Assembly: GCA_030631385.1 (NCBI GenBank)
Contig: DAOVLG010000055.1
Location: 1-8,291 of the forward strand
DNA: 8,291 bases
From: Candidatus Coatesiibacteriota bacterium
GTDB lineage: Bacteria; RBG-13-66-14
Direction: 5' to 3'
In this document: in pieces, positions 1 through 6,913 of the stretch
How the letters are laid out: every line of letters begins with the position of its first letter
How positions within the stretch are numbered: position 1 is the stretch's first letter
Position numbers and translations under genes: made by a program
The notes under the pieces: model-generated
The model's input: only the letters and a program-made list of their open reading frames with translations
The model's database searches: none
Told to the model about the DNA's origin: nothing

Positions 1-585
1 CCGCCGGACCATCCGGCCCGCGACGAGAAGGACACCCTCTTCCTGCGGGACTTCCCCCTGCTTCTGCGAACCGAGACCAGCCCGGTTCAGATACGCACCA
101 TGGAGAAACAGAAGCCGCCCATCCGCATCATCGCGCCGGGGCGCTGCTACCGCAACGACAACGCCGACGCAAGGCACTACCCCGTTTTCCACCAGATCGA
201 GGGGCTCTGGGTGGACGAGGGAATATCCTTTGCCCACCTCAAGGGGATCCTTCTCGAGTTCGCCAAGAGCATGTTCGGACCCGGGACGCGGATTCGCTTC
301 CGTCCCCACTTCTTCCCCTTCACCGAGCCCTCGGCGGAGATCGAGGCCACCTGCCCGGCCTGCGGAGGCGACGGCTGCCCCGTCTGTTCCAACGTGGGCT
401 GGATCGAGCTGGGTGGTGCCGGGATGGTGGACCCAGCGGTGCTCGAACCCCTGGGGATTGACCCCGAGCGCTACACCGGATTCGCCTTCGGCATCGGCCC
501 GGAGCGGATCGCCATGGTCCGCTACGGTGTCACCGACATCCGTCTCTTCTACGAGAACGACCTGCGCTTCCTGCGGCAGTTCTAA
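1..585 (+). CDS. pheS: Phenylalanyl-tRNA synthetase alpha subunit, 3' part (5' end outside window)
   Basis: Cytoplasmic class II aminoacyl-tRNA synthetase subunit carrying the catalytic core; with PheT it forms an alpha2-beta2 enzyme that charges tRNA-Phe. The frame is open from base 1, beginning PPDHPARDEKDTLFL, which matches the family's DHPARDxxDTFYL segment, so the gene continues upstream. Recognisable parts include TSPVQIRTMEKQKPPIRII, the class II motif 2 region (RFRPHFFPFTEPSAEIEA), a four-cysteine segment (CPACGGDGCPVC) typical of many non-enterobacterial PheS proteins, and motif 3 (GFAFGIGPERIAM). It ends with the family's usual LRFLRQF. The visible 194 residues are intact with no frameshift. 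An ATG at 100 is internal (the M of TMEKQKPP), not the start. The stop is 10 bases before pheT, so the two are surely co-transcribed. Identity is essentially certain. Confidence 0.97.
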   Translation, partial: PPDHPARDEKDTLFLRDFPLLLRTETSPVQIRTMEKQKPPIRIIAPGRCYRNDNADARHYPVFHQIEGLWVDEGISFAHLKGILLEFAKSMFGPGTRIRFRPHFFPFTEPSAEIEATCPACGGDGCPVCSNVGWIELGGAGMVDPAVLEPLGIDPERYTGFAFGIGPERIAMVRYGVTDIRLFYENDLRFLRQF

Positions 586-595
586 AGGTTGACCC

Positions 596-2965
596 TTGAG
601 ATTGAACACCGAGTGGTTGAGGGATTTTATCGAGCTGGGGAAGACGCCCGAGGAGATTGCCCGGGCGCTGACCGAGTCCTGCGCGGTGGCCGAAGGGATT
701 TACGATCCCTGCGCCCACCTGGGGAAAGTGCGTGCCGCCCGCCTGACCGCCGTCGAACCGATCCCCGAATCGGAATCGCTGTATCGCTGCGAGGTGGACT
801 TCGGCGCCGGAAAGGCCGTGGTGGTCGCCGGCGCGCCTAACACAGAGAGCTGTGTGGGGAAGCTGGTGGCCTACGTTCCCCCCGGAACCGAACTGCCCTT
901 AGGCGCGGTCGCCGAAAAAGAGCTTTTCGGTGTGCTGAGCCGGGGAATGATCGCCAGCGCTCTGGAGCTGGGACTCTCCGCGGATCACACCGGGCTCCTA
1001 GTGTTAAAGAAGGGCAAGGTCGGTCAACCGCTCGCGGAGCTTTTCACCGTCCCGGAGACCGAGATAATCGAGTTGGAGACGACGCCGAACCGACCCGACA
1101 CCCTGAGCCATCTGGGGCTGGCCCGGCAGTTGGCCGCCCTTTTCCGCGTAACTTTCCGCTACCCAAAGCCCGGTATCAATCCCGAGGTCGTGGACGACGA
1201 GCGGGTCGTCCGCATAGACTGCCCGGAGCTGTGCCACCGGTACGTGGGTCTGATCGTCCGTGGGGTGAAGGTCGGTCCGAGCCCGGACTGGCTGGCCCGT
1301 CGGCTCATCTCCATCGGCCACCGGCCCATCTCCAACGTGGTTGACGTCTCCAACTACATCCTGCACGGCCTGGGGCAACCGCTGCACATCTTCGATCTGC
1401 ACAAGCTCGAGGGGGAAAGGATCATCGTCCACCTAGCCGACAGGGGCGAGACGATCACCTCTTTGGACGGTGACGTCTGCGAGCTCACCCCGGAGATGAT
1501 GGTCATCGCCGACGCGAAAAGACCGGTCGCCGTTGCCGGCGTGATGGGCGGCATGGAGACCGGGGTCACCGCCGAGACGGTGGACATCCTCATCGAGAGC
1601 GCCTGGTTCGAGCCCCGGAACATCCGCGCCACCAGCCGGGAGCTGGACCTGGGTTCCTCCTCCAGCCAGCTCTTCGGGCGGGGTGCCGATCCCCTTCTGG
1701 CCCCGGTGGCCGCCCGTTTTGCCGCCGAGTTGATCGGAAAAATCACCGGTGGGGCCGTGGATAAAAAGCTCTACGATTGCCACCCGGTACCCTACGATCC
1801 GCCCCAGGTCAAACTGCGCTGGGGACGCGTCGGGCGTCTGCTCGGTTTCGACGTCAAACCGGAGGATGGGAGACGGATCCTCACCGATCTGGGCTGTGAG
1901 CTGGTCAACGAAGACGAGAATGGGGCTGTCTGGCGCATCCCGAGCCACCGTCCCGATCTGAGCCGCGAGGTGGACCTCATCGAGGAGCTGGCCCAGGTGG
2001 CCGGGTATGACAACGTACCGGCGGAGCTTCCGCCACTTCTATCGGCCCATCTCAACCGGCCCGATCCCCTCCGGCCCATCCATTCGGTTCTGGCCGCCGC
2101 GGGTTGTCAAGAGGTGCTCACCACCGACTTCGTCTCCCTGGAGGAAGCCGAGGGGCTCGGCTATGCCGAAAAAGACCTGGTGGCGGTCAAAAACCCCCTG
2201 GACAAGGGGCATCCCTTTCTGCGTCCCTCCGGTTTCATCGGTCTATTGAACGTGGCCGGTCACAACGTCAGGCACGGCACCGAGGACCTGCGTTTCTACG
2301 AGGTTGCAACCGTTTTCGGGGTATCCCGGAACGGTCCGGTCGAGATCAGACGCCTCTGCGTCCTTCTGGTGGGTGAAAAACCCGCCGACGGTTGGCTCGT
2401 TAAAGCCCGGAACCTGGACTTCTTCGACCTGAAGGGGGTCTACGAGTCACTTCTCGAGGCGCTGCGGATCGAGCCTCTACGCCTCATCCCGGGTGGATCG
2501 GGGGAAATACCGTTCCAACTGTCGGTTTTATCCGGGGGTGAAACCGTTGGTCGGCTCCTGTGTTTCGGGGAGGAGCTTCTGACCGTCTATGATCTGGAGG
2601 AAAGACCCGCCTGGGGGATGGAGTTGGGGCTCGATGTTCTGTTGGGTTCGCGGGGGGTGGTCGGGGTCGAACCGCTGTCCCCGTATCCACCCGTAACACG
2701 GGATTTGGCGGCAATTTTCGACGAGGAGGTGAGCCACGCCCAGATCGTCGAAGCCATCCAGAACACCGGCGGCGAGTTGTTGGAGGACGTTCGTCTATTC
2801 GATATCTACCTCGGCGGTAAGATCGGTGATGCCAAGCGATCGCTGGCCTACTCGCTCACCTATCGCGCTCCGGACCGCACGCTGACCGATGACGAGATAG
2901 ACGCCGTTCACGAGAGGATCATCCGGATTCTCAAAGACCGTTTCAACGCAAAACTTAGATCGTGA
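596..2965 (+). CDS. pheT: Phenylalanyl-tRNA synthetase beta subunit
   Basis: Non-catalytic but essential subunit of phenylalanyl-tRNA synthetase, contributing tRNA binding and editing of Tyr-tRNA-Phe. The product has 789 residues, close to the usual size of about 800. Domains in order: N-terminal helix (NTEWLRDFIELG); EMAPII/OB-like tRNA-binding domain (about 42-150, with VVAGAPN and the ELGLSADHTG segment); the TPNRPDTLSHLGLAR motif (163-177); B3/B4 editing region (about 210-380, with GHRPISNVVDVSNYI and VAVAGVMGG); B5 (about 400-475, with SREVDLIEELAQVAGYDNVP); synthetase-like core; and a C-terminal ferredoxin-fold anticodon-binding domain (about 695-789, starting SPYPPVTRDLA). The TTG start at 596 is chosen because MRLNTEWLRDFI aligns with the family's MKxSxNWLxEF start and an AAAGG at 584-588, overlapping the pheS stop, lies 7 bases upstream. 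No T-box is expected here because the operon start is outside the window. Confidence 0.97.
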   Translation: MRLNTEWLRDFIELGKTPEEIARALTESCAVAEGIYDPCAHLGKVRAARLTAVEPIPESESLYRCEVDFGAGKAVVVAGAPNTESCVGKLVAYVPPGTELPLGAVAEKELFGVLSRGMIASALELGLSADHTGLLVLKKGKVGQPLAELFTVPETEIIELETTPNRPDTLSHLGLARQLAALFRVTFRYPKPGINPEVVDDERVVRIDCPELCHRYVGLIVRGVKVGPSPDWLARRLISIGHRPISNVVDVSNYILHGLGQPLHIFDLHKLEGERIIVHLADRGETITSLDGDVCELTPEMMVIADAKRPVAVAGVMGGMETGVTAETVDILIESAWFEPRNIRATSRELDLGSSSSQLFGRGADPLLAPVAARFAAELIGKITGGAVDKKLYDCHPVPYDPPQVKLRWGRVGRLLGFDVKPEDGRRILTDLGCELVNEDENGAVWRIPSHRPDLSREVDLIEELAQVAGYDNVPAELPPLLSAHLNRPDPLRPIHSVLAAAGCQEVLTTDFVSLEEAEGLGYAEKDLVAVKNPLDKGHPFLRPSGFIGLLNVAGHNVRHGTEDLRFYEVATVFGVSRNGPVEIRRLCVLLVGEKPADGWLVKARNLDFFDLKGVYESLLEALRIEPLRLIPGGSGEIPFQLSVLSGGETVGRLLCFGEELLTVYDLEERPAWGMELGLDVLLGSRGVVGVEPLSPYPPVTRDLAAIFDEEVSHAQIVEAIQNTGGELLEDVRLFDIYLGGKIGDAKRSLAYSLTYRAPDRTLTDDEIDAVHERIIRILKDRFNAKLRS

Positions 2966-2973
2966 GATGGGCA

Positions 2974-3015
2974 ATGAACGAAACCGCCGCCCTCGCACGA
3001 GGTTTTGTCATTCAT
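2974..3015 (+). other. Imperfect inverted repeat between pheT and the ZapB-like gene
   Basis: Just after the pheT stop, CCTC (2991-2994) and GAGG (2999-3002) can form a small hairpin with a GCAC loop, followed by TTTT. Flanking bases AATGAACGAAA and TTTTGTCATTCAT are also roughly complementary, which gives a longer imperfect hairpin. It could be a weak terminator or an intercistronic processing or pausing structure. The T-run is only four bases, so I do not call it a terminator. Confidence 0.3.
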
Positions 3016-3063
3016 GTTAAGATTGCAAAAATGTAGGGGACAGGGAATCGGTGCGCTCCCACT

Positions 3064-3073
3064 CCTCCGGAGG
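3064..3073 (+). promoter_or_regulatory. Shine-Dalgarno site embedded in a 10-bp palindrome
   Basis: The ribosome-binding site GGAGG of the ZapB-like gene is the right half of the perfect palindrome CCTCCGGAGG. Flanking CCAC (3059-3062) and GTGG (3079-3082) extend the symmetry into the start codon. In RNA the ribosome-binding site could be sequestered by the CCTCC just before it. The site fixes the GTG at 3079 as the start. Confidence 0.4.
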
Positions 3074-3078
3074 TGTCG

Positions 3079-3726
3079 GTGGAAGATCTTCTGAACAGGC
3101 TCGAGAGCAGGGTTAAGCAGGCCCTGGAGAGGATTGACGAACTCGAGTCTGAGAACAAGCGGCTCCAGGAAGAGAACGAGTCCCTCGCCGAGGAAAACCG
3201 GCGTCTGAAAGAGGAGCTGGAGCTGAAGGAGGGCGAGGTCACCGAGTTGGGCGAGCTCCGCGCCCGGTTGGAGGCCGCCGAGACCAAGCAGGAACTCGCC
3301 CGGCGCCGGATCGAGTCCATCATCGCCCTGTTGGATACGATCCTGGAGCAGCACGAGGAGGAGACACCGATATTGGAGGAGTATGAGCCGGCCGCTACGG
3401 ACGAAGAGGAGCAGGCCGTTCCACCGGGTATAGCGCTGCCCATCGAGGAGGAGGAGAGGGACGAGCCTGGGGACGAGGAGGCGTCTGAGACCAATGGAGA
3501 CACCTTCCCCCTGCTGAATTTTGAAGATGAGGTGGAACCCTCGCCGGACACCCTCGAAGAGGAACCGCCCGGAGAACCGCCTCCCGAAGAGGAGTCTGAC
3601 AGCCCCACGGTGGAACCGCCCGAACCTTCGGGACCCAAACCCCTCGGCATTGACAGCCTGATCGTGGAAGATGAGAACGGAGAAAAGGACAACACCGACC
3701 AGGACCCATTCGGTGGTTCCTTCTGA
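3079..3726 (+). CDS. ZapB-like coiled-coil protein with acidic Pro/Glu-rich tail
   Basis: Probable cytoplasmic cell-division accessory protein. The first 33 residues (VEDLLNRLESRVKQALERID then ELESENKRLQEEN) share the pattern of gamma-proteobacterial ZapB (LEVFEKLEAKVQQAID...). In E. coli, ZapB is an 81-residue coiled coil that links the FtsZ ring to chromosome-associated proteins through ZapA and MatP. Here residues 1 to about 91 form a continuous heptad-rich coiled coil. Residues from about 92 to 215 are a low-complexity tail dominated by Glu, Pro and Asp, surely disordered, ending in short less acidic segments (GIDSLIVED and DPFGGSF). There is no signal peptide or membrane segment. The GTG at 3079 is preferred because GGAGG (3069-3073) lies 5 bases upstream; the in-frame GTG at 3073 overlaps that site. 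pheT followed by zapB is a recurring gene order in other phyla as I recall, which supports the call. The resemblance is short and coiled coils mislead, so the function is inferred; no zapA is visible. Confidence 0.6.
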   Translation: MEDLLNRLESRVKQALERIDELESENKRLQEENESLAEENRRLKEELELKEGEVTELGELRARLEAAETKQELARRRIESIIALLDTILEQHEEETPILEEYEPAATDEEEQAVPPGIALPIEEEERDEPGDEEASETNGDTFPLLNFEDEVEPSPDTLEEEPPGEPPPEEESDSPTVEPPEPSGPKPLGIDSLIVEDENGEKDNTDQDPFGGSF

Positions 3727-5755
3727 CCGTTTAGTCCCTTGGATCATCCTGGCGTCGCTGATGTTTGCGATCGTTCCGGGAGCCGCCCAGGATGACGGTT
3801 CTATCCCCGAAGCGCCCACCCGAGAGTTGACCCCCGAGGAGATCGAACGGGATCGTCTCCTCGAAACCGCTTACCCAGAGGCCTACCTGGATTCGGACGA
3901 GGAGTTGATGCTCGTTGCCAGCGGCTCAGTTCGCCGTACCGAGTCCACCCCCTTCGCCGTAACCGTTATCACCGGCGCCCGCCTGCGGGAGATGGCCTAC
4001 ACCACCCTGGCCGACGCCCTTGTCGGGCTGGTCGGCCTCTATCCCGATTGGCGCTACCGGATGGGGCAGTACGCCGGGGTTGGCATCCGCTGCTCCCCAA
4101 CCCAACGGGTCCGGGTCTTGATGGACGGGATGCCGCTCAACCACGGCTCGAACTGGCTGGAGGCCCTGTCGCTCGTTCCGCTCAACCTGATCCGGCGGGT
4201 GGAGATCCTGCGCGGTCCGGGTGGTGGGCTGTACGCATCCGGTTTGGGTGGAGTGATCAACGTCGTAACGCGAAACCCGCAGCGTCTGACCCTGTCCCTC
4301 GCCGAGGCGGCCGGAGGCAGCGGTTCATTCAACAACCAGAGATACTGGGGGAGGTTCTCGAGCACCGTCTGGATCGTTGGGTACAAGGTGGGGGGCTACA
4401 AGTGGAACCACATCGGCGGGATGGACGAGTTCGAGCGGGACGGCGGTTCGTTGGACCTCGAGGTGCGCTTCGACCTATCGAAACCGGAGCCGGGCGAGTT
4501 TGTGGAGGGCGCACAGATCGGCCTGTGCGTCCGAACCCACTACTCCAGGGCCGGGGATCGCTGGTCGCTGAACCGGCCCCAATGGCAGGATGACATCAAT
4601 CTGTACCACTACGGCGCATTCGCCTGGGTGCCCCTGGGTGATTGGGGCGATTGGCGGCTCGAGGTTCGTTACGGGGAATCCGAGCGCTCGCGCTACCCCC
4701 TGGATCAGGATTACCGCTTCCGCAGTGAGGACCAGCGTGAGCTGGATGCATCCTACTACACGAAAAACTCTATAGACGCCGCTGCGAGGTTGGACGTGTC
4801 ACCCTGGCGGGGAGGGCGCCTCGGGCTGATCCTGGACGGTTACCGGGAGGGTTCGGGGAACCTTCAATCACTAGGCCCGTACAACCTCGGTGCCGCGTTG
4901 CAGCTCGAGCAGGGCTTTTTCGGGGGGATGACCCAGTTCGTCGGCGGTGTACGTCTCGATCAGAACGACCGCTACCCAACGATGCCCACCCTCCGTTGCG
5001 GGTTGCTTCAGGGCTTTTCCCACCTCTACGGGACAGACTCGGTGTTCGTGAACTTCGCCAACGGCTTCCGCTTCCCGACGGCTGAGGAGCTGGACCGGAG
5101 CCTTGGTCTTCTCGACCCGGAGACCGGCTGGGAGCTTGAGGGCGGCGTCCGGCTGAGCCGTTTGGCCCCCCTCACCTGTCAGCTCACCACCTTCTACCGC
5201 GAGGTGACAAACGCCATTCTTCCGGGGGATTCGGTTGAGAATCGGGACGAGATCACCACGGCCTACGGCGGCGAGCTCGAGCTGGCCCTGGGGCCTTTCA
5301 CCAAACCTTACCTCCACCGCGCAACGGCGCGGAGCACACCGGGGTCCTTCGGGTGGGACTTCCCCCTTAACCTGCGGGCCGGTTGCTCGCTCGTCTGGGA
5401 CGCAGGGTTGGAACCGGTGTCGGTCGAACAGCCCTGCTTTATGTTGCGGGGAGCGGTGGGGTTTATAGAAACCTTCTTCCAAAATGACCTGACCCTTACC
5501 GCTTCGGCGGTGCTCACCTATCTGAACCAGAGGCCCAACCTGGCCTACCCCGGTGAGCCGTCCGTTGAACCGGACCCTGAAGGAAACCTGGAGCATCTGA
5601 CCCTGGACCTCTACCTCCGGGCGCGGGTGATAGACTTCGACGTCTCGGTGCGCCTCAATAATCTGATCGGGGAAGCGAAGGAGTATTCCACGGCGGGCCG
5701 GTTGACGGAACCGATCGGCTTCGCCCTCATGCTCAATTGGATTTTTTACGATTGA
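3713..5755 (+). CDS. TonB-dependent outer-membrane receptor
   Basis: Outer-membrane beta-barrel transporter energised by TonB-ExbBD that imports scarce ligands such as siderophores, cobalamin, thiamine or glycans. The product is 680 residues from GTG 3713. There is a signal peptide at 1-26 (hydrophobic core VPWIILASLMFAIV, then PGAAQ before DDG). A possible TonB-box region (EELMLVASG) follows at about 63-71. The plug domain spans about 75-190, with FAVTVITGARLREM, RVRVLMDGMPLN and the diagnostic RRVEILRGPGGGLYASGLGG then VINVVTRNP. The remainder is a beta-barrel rich in alternating aromatic strands, ending NWIFYD (aromatics near, not at, the C-terminus). There is no SusC-type N-terminal extension. 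GTG 3713 is preferred because AGGA (3701-3704) lies 8 bases upstream; ATG 3671 is an alternative giving 694 residues, but its only purine-rich stretch abuts the start. It overlaps the preceding gene and lies 19 bases before thiE. The ligand is unknown; the thiE neighbour hints at a thiamine-related one. Confidence 0.92.
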   Translation: MVPSDRLVPWIILASLMFAIVPGAAQDDGSIPEAPTRELTPEEIERDRLLETAYPEAYLDSDEELMLVASGSVRRTESTPFAVTVITGARLREMAYTTLADALVGLVGLYPDWRYRMGQYAGVGIRCSPTQRVRVLMDGMPLNHGSNWLEALSLVPLNLIRRVEILRGPGGGLYASGLGGVINVVTRNPQRLTLSLAEAAGGSGSFNNQRYWGRFSSTVWIVGYKVGGYKWNHIGGMDEFERDGGSLDLEVRFDLSKPEPGEFVEGAQIGLCVRTHYSRAGDRWSLNRPQWQDDINLYHYGAFAWVPLGDWGDWRLEVRYGESERSRYPLDQDYRFRSEDQRELDASYYTKNSIDAAARLDVSPWRGGRLGLILDGYREGSGNLQSLGPYNLGAALQLEQGFFGGMTQFVGGVRLDQNDRYPTMPTLRCGLLQGFSHLYGTDSVFVNFANGFRFPTAEELDRSLGLLDPETGWELEGGVRLSRLAPLTCQLTTFYREVTNAILPGDSVENRDEITTAYGGELELALGPFTKPYLHRATARSTPGSFGWDFPLNLRAGCSLVWDAGLEPVSVEQPCFMLRGAVGFIETFFQNDLTLTASAVLTYLNQRPNLAYPGEPSVEPDPEGNLEHLTLDLYLRARVIDFDVSVRLNNLIGEAKEYSTAGRLTEPIGFALMLNWIFYD

Positions 5756-5774
5756 ATTTCCAGGGAAGGCAAGA

Positions 5775-6410
5775 TTGGCCAGGCTGTACCTGATAACCGA
5801 CCCTCTACTGGATTCGAAAGAACTCCTGCACCTCTACGACGAGGCCATGCTCGGGGGGCTCGGGCTTTTTCAGCTTCGCGTCAAGGGACTGGACGATTCA
5901 TGCTTCTTCAAGCTGGCGGAGGAGTTCTCGAATCGGTGCAGTAAGGCCGGCGTGGCCCTGATCATCAACGACCGACCCGACATCGCCATGCTGGTCGGTG
6001 CCGCCGGGGTGCACGTGGGACGGTGTGATCTGCCGGTAAAGACTGTCCGCCGTTTGGTCGGCGACGATATGCTCGTCGGCTCCTCGATCCACGACCCCTC
6101 TCAGGCCGTTGCAGCCGTAAGAGCGGGAGCCAGTTACGTCGCGATTGGCCCCTGCTTCGCCACCTCGGTAAAACCGGATCAAAGACCCGTCGGTATAACC
6201 GTCCTTAGACAAACGGTGTCCGCCACCGATGCCCCGGTCTGCGCCATTGGCGGTATTACACCGGTAAATCTCGGCGAGGTCCTCGACGCGCGACCGGCCT
6301 ACGCCGCCGTGATCACCGCCGTCTCCAGGTCCGACAGCCCGCTGCGGGTGAAGGAATTCCTCTTGGAGGAGATGAAGAGGGACGGAGGACTCACGTTACA
6401 GGATATTTAG
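5775..6410 (+). CDS. thiE: Thiamine phosphate synthase
   Basis: Cytoplasmic TIM-barrel enzyme that joins HMP-pyrophosphate and thiazole phosphate (HET-P) to give thiamine phosphate and pyrophosphate. The product has 211 residues, the normal length. Family motifs in order: LYLITD at the N-terminus; the FQLRVK substrate loop (Q33, R35, K37); LIINDR with N65 and D66; GVHVGRCDLP with D85, the second Mg-binding Asp; VGSSIHD (102-107); the pyrophosphate loop AIGPCFATSVKPD with K133; and CAIGGI (156-161). The usual (V)SAI near the end is ITAV here, a mild departure. The TTG at 5775 is chosen because GGGAAGG (5763-5769) lies 5 bases upstream and the protein then begins exactly where the family does; no upstream ATG is available. 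It is a stand-alone ThiE, not fused to ThiD or ThiN, and no other thi genes are visible. It follows the TonB receptor by 19 bases, so it is probably co-transcribed. No TPP riboswitch was found upstream. Confidence 0.95.
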   Translation: MARLYLITDPLLDSKELLHLYDEAMLGGLGLFQLRVKGLDDSCFFKLAEEFSNRCSKAGVALIINDRPDIAMLVGAAGVHVGRCDLPVKTVRRLVGDDMLVGSSIHDPSQAVAAVRAGASYVAIGPCFATSVKPDQRPVGITVLRQTVSATDAPVCAIGGITPVNLGEVLDARPAYAAVITAVSRSDSPLRVKEFLLEEMKRDGGLTLQDI

Positions 6411-6435
6411 GAAGGGATAATCACCGATCATGAAC

Positions 6436-6454
6436 GGGTAGTATCTTACTATCC
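6436..6454 (+). other. Hairpin 1 after thiE
   Basis: GGGTAGTA (6436-6443), loop TCT, TACTATCC (6447-6454): an 8-bp stem with one G-T pair and a three-base loop, 25 bases after the thiE stop. No T-run follows, so it is not a canonical terminator. It may be a 3'-end stabilising structure of the thiE mRNA. Confidence 0.5.
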
Positions 6455-6480
6455 ATGCAGACCTCAGTGTGTGGGGGTAT

Positions 6481-6521
6481 GCTATCCCGCCACCCTATGA
6501 TAGGGCGATGCGGCGGATAGC
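6481..6521. other. Nested inverted repeat (hairpin 2)
   Basis: The outer arms GCTATCCCGCC (6481-6491) and GGCGGATAGC (6512-6521) pair over 10 bp with one unpaired C. Between them is an inner hairpin, CCCTA TGA TAGGG (within 6493-6505). Two nested stems in 41 bases are unlikely by chance and suggest a folded RNA or a DNA palindrome element. Confidence 0.55.
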
Positions 6522-6527
6522 GTAAAG

Positions 6528-6545
6528 CTTGACCGCCACGTCAAG
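6528..6545. other. Hairpin 3
   Basis: CTTGAC (6528-6533) and GTCAAG (6540-6545) form a perfect 6-bp stem around the loop CGCCAC. It begins 6 bases after the end of the preceding inverted repeat. Confidence 0.45.
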
Positions 6546-6549
6546 TGTC

Positions 6550-6565
6550 CGGCGTACACCCGCCG
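6550..6565. other. Hairpin 4
   Basis: CGGCG (6550-6554) and CGCCG (6561-6565) form a perfect 5-bp stem around the loop TACACC. On its own it would be unremarkable in GC-rich DNA; its place in a row of stems is what makes it worth listing. Confidence 0.4.
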
Positions 6566-6581
6566 AATCCACGATCGCTGA

Positions 6582-6660
6582 GGCGGTGGCACAGGTTTTT
6601 GCAGGAGGGGACCCGGCGGGCTTCACCGAGGTTCATTTGCGCAAAAACTGTGCCACCGCC
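6582..6660. repeat. Long inverted repeat, 20-bp stem with one bulged G
   Basis: The left arm (6582-6602, GGCGGTGGCACAG then G then TTTTTGC) and the right arm (6641-6660, GCAAAAAC then TGTGCCACCGCC) pair over 20 bp. The only irregularity is the extra G at 6595. The 38-base interior has no obvious gene, though it includes half of the palindrome TTTGCGCAAA (6636-6645). No T-run follows on either strand, so it is not an intrinsic terminator. No target-site duplication is obvious at the flanks. It could be a short MITE- or REP-like repeat, or the long arm of a structured RNA. It is the strongest symmetry in the window. Confidence 0.7.
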
Positions 6661-6771
6661 GGCGAGGGGCGTTTAAGGCCGACATCCTCCCGAAATCCAA
6701 TGTAGACAACGATGGATACGTGATGCCCATAAATGGCTAAGGAGCATATTTTACACTGGTTCACAATTGTG

Positions 6772-6885
6772 TGATGATCCATTGCGAGACAAAACGACCG
6801 CTTCAGATGGCCGTAGAGCGACGATCTTCATCTAGCGAAGGGCTTTGGTCCTTCCTTTAACATAGAAGGATCTAATCATTTTTTT
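6772..6885 (+). terminator. Possible + strand terminator with a structured interior
   Basis: TGAT-GATCC (6772-6780) pairs with GGATC-TA-ATCA (6868-6878), leaving a 2-base bulge, and is followed immediately by seven T's (6879-6885). The interior holds further stems: CTTC-AGATG (6801-6809) with CATCT-AGC-GAAG (6829-6840), and alternative pairings among GAAGG (6837), CCTTC (6850) and GAAGG (6865). It could end the thiE transcript or a small RNA. The closing stem is long-range and could be chance. Confidence 0.3.
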
Positions 6886-6913
6886 CTTTATTAACGGTAG
6901 TATTTTAAAGTTG

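Noticed and set aside
3005..3033. TTGTCA as a -35 box for a promoter before the ZapB-like gene
   Set aside because: The sequence at the right distance (AAAATG) is a poor -10 box.
2966..3078. TPP or cobalamin riboswitch, or 6S RNA, between pheT and the ZapB-like gene
   Set aside because: I saw no THI-box or B12-box consensus, and the gap of 113 bases is too short for 6S RNA.
3012..3695. Second - strand open frame (227 codons), almost pure Ser/Arg/Gly
   Set aside because: It is the complement of GAG/GAA-rich codons in the acidic tail. Composition is an artefact.
3671..3712. ATG 3671 as start of the TonB-dependent receptor
   Set aside because: The purine stretch abuts the ATG with no spacing, and it would overlap the previous gene by 56 bases. 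GTG 3713 has AGGA at 8 bases and gives a compact signal peptide. It is not fully excluded.
2908..3819. Long - strand open frame (303 codons) opposite the ZapB-like gene
   Set aside because: It mirrors the Glu/Pro-rich coding strand, giving low-complexity Leu/Gly/Arg-rich sequence, and overlaps pheT and the receptor. There is no ribosome-binding site or family match.
4048..4593. Alternative + strand frame of 181 codons inside the receptor gene
   Set aside because: It is a Gly/Arg/Pro-rich shadow of the GC-rich receptor frame, whose plug motifs are unmistakable.
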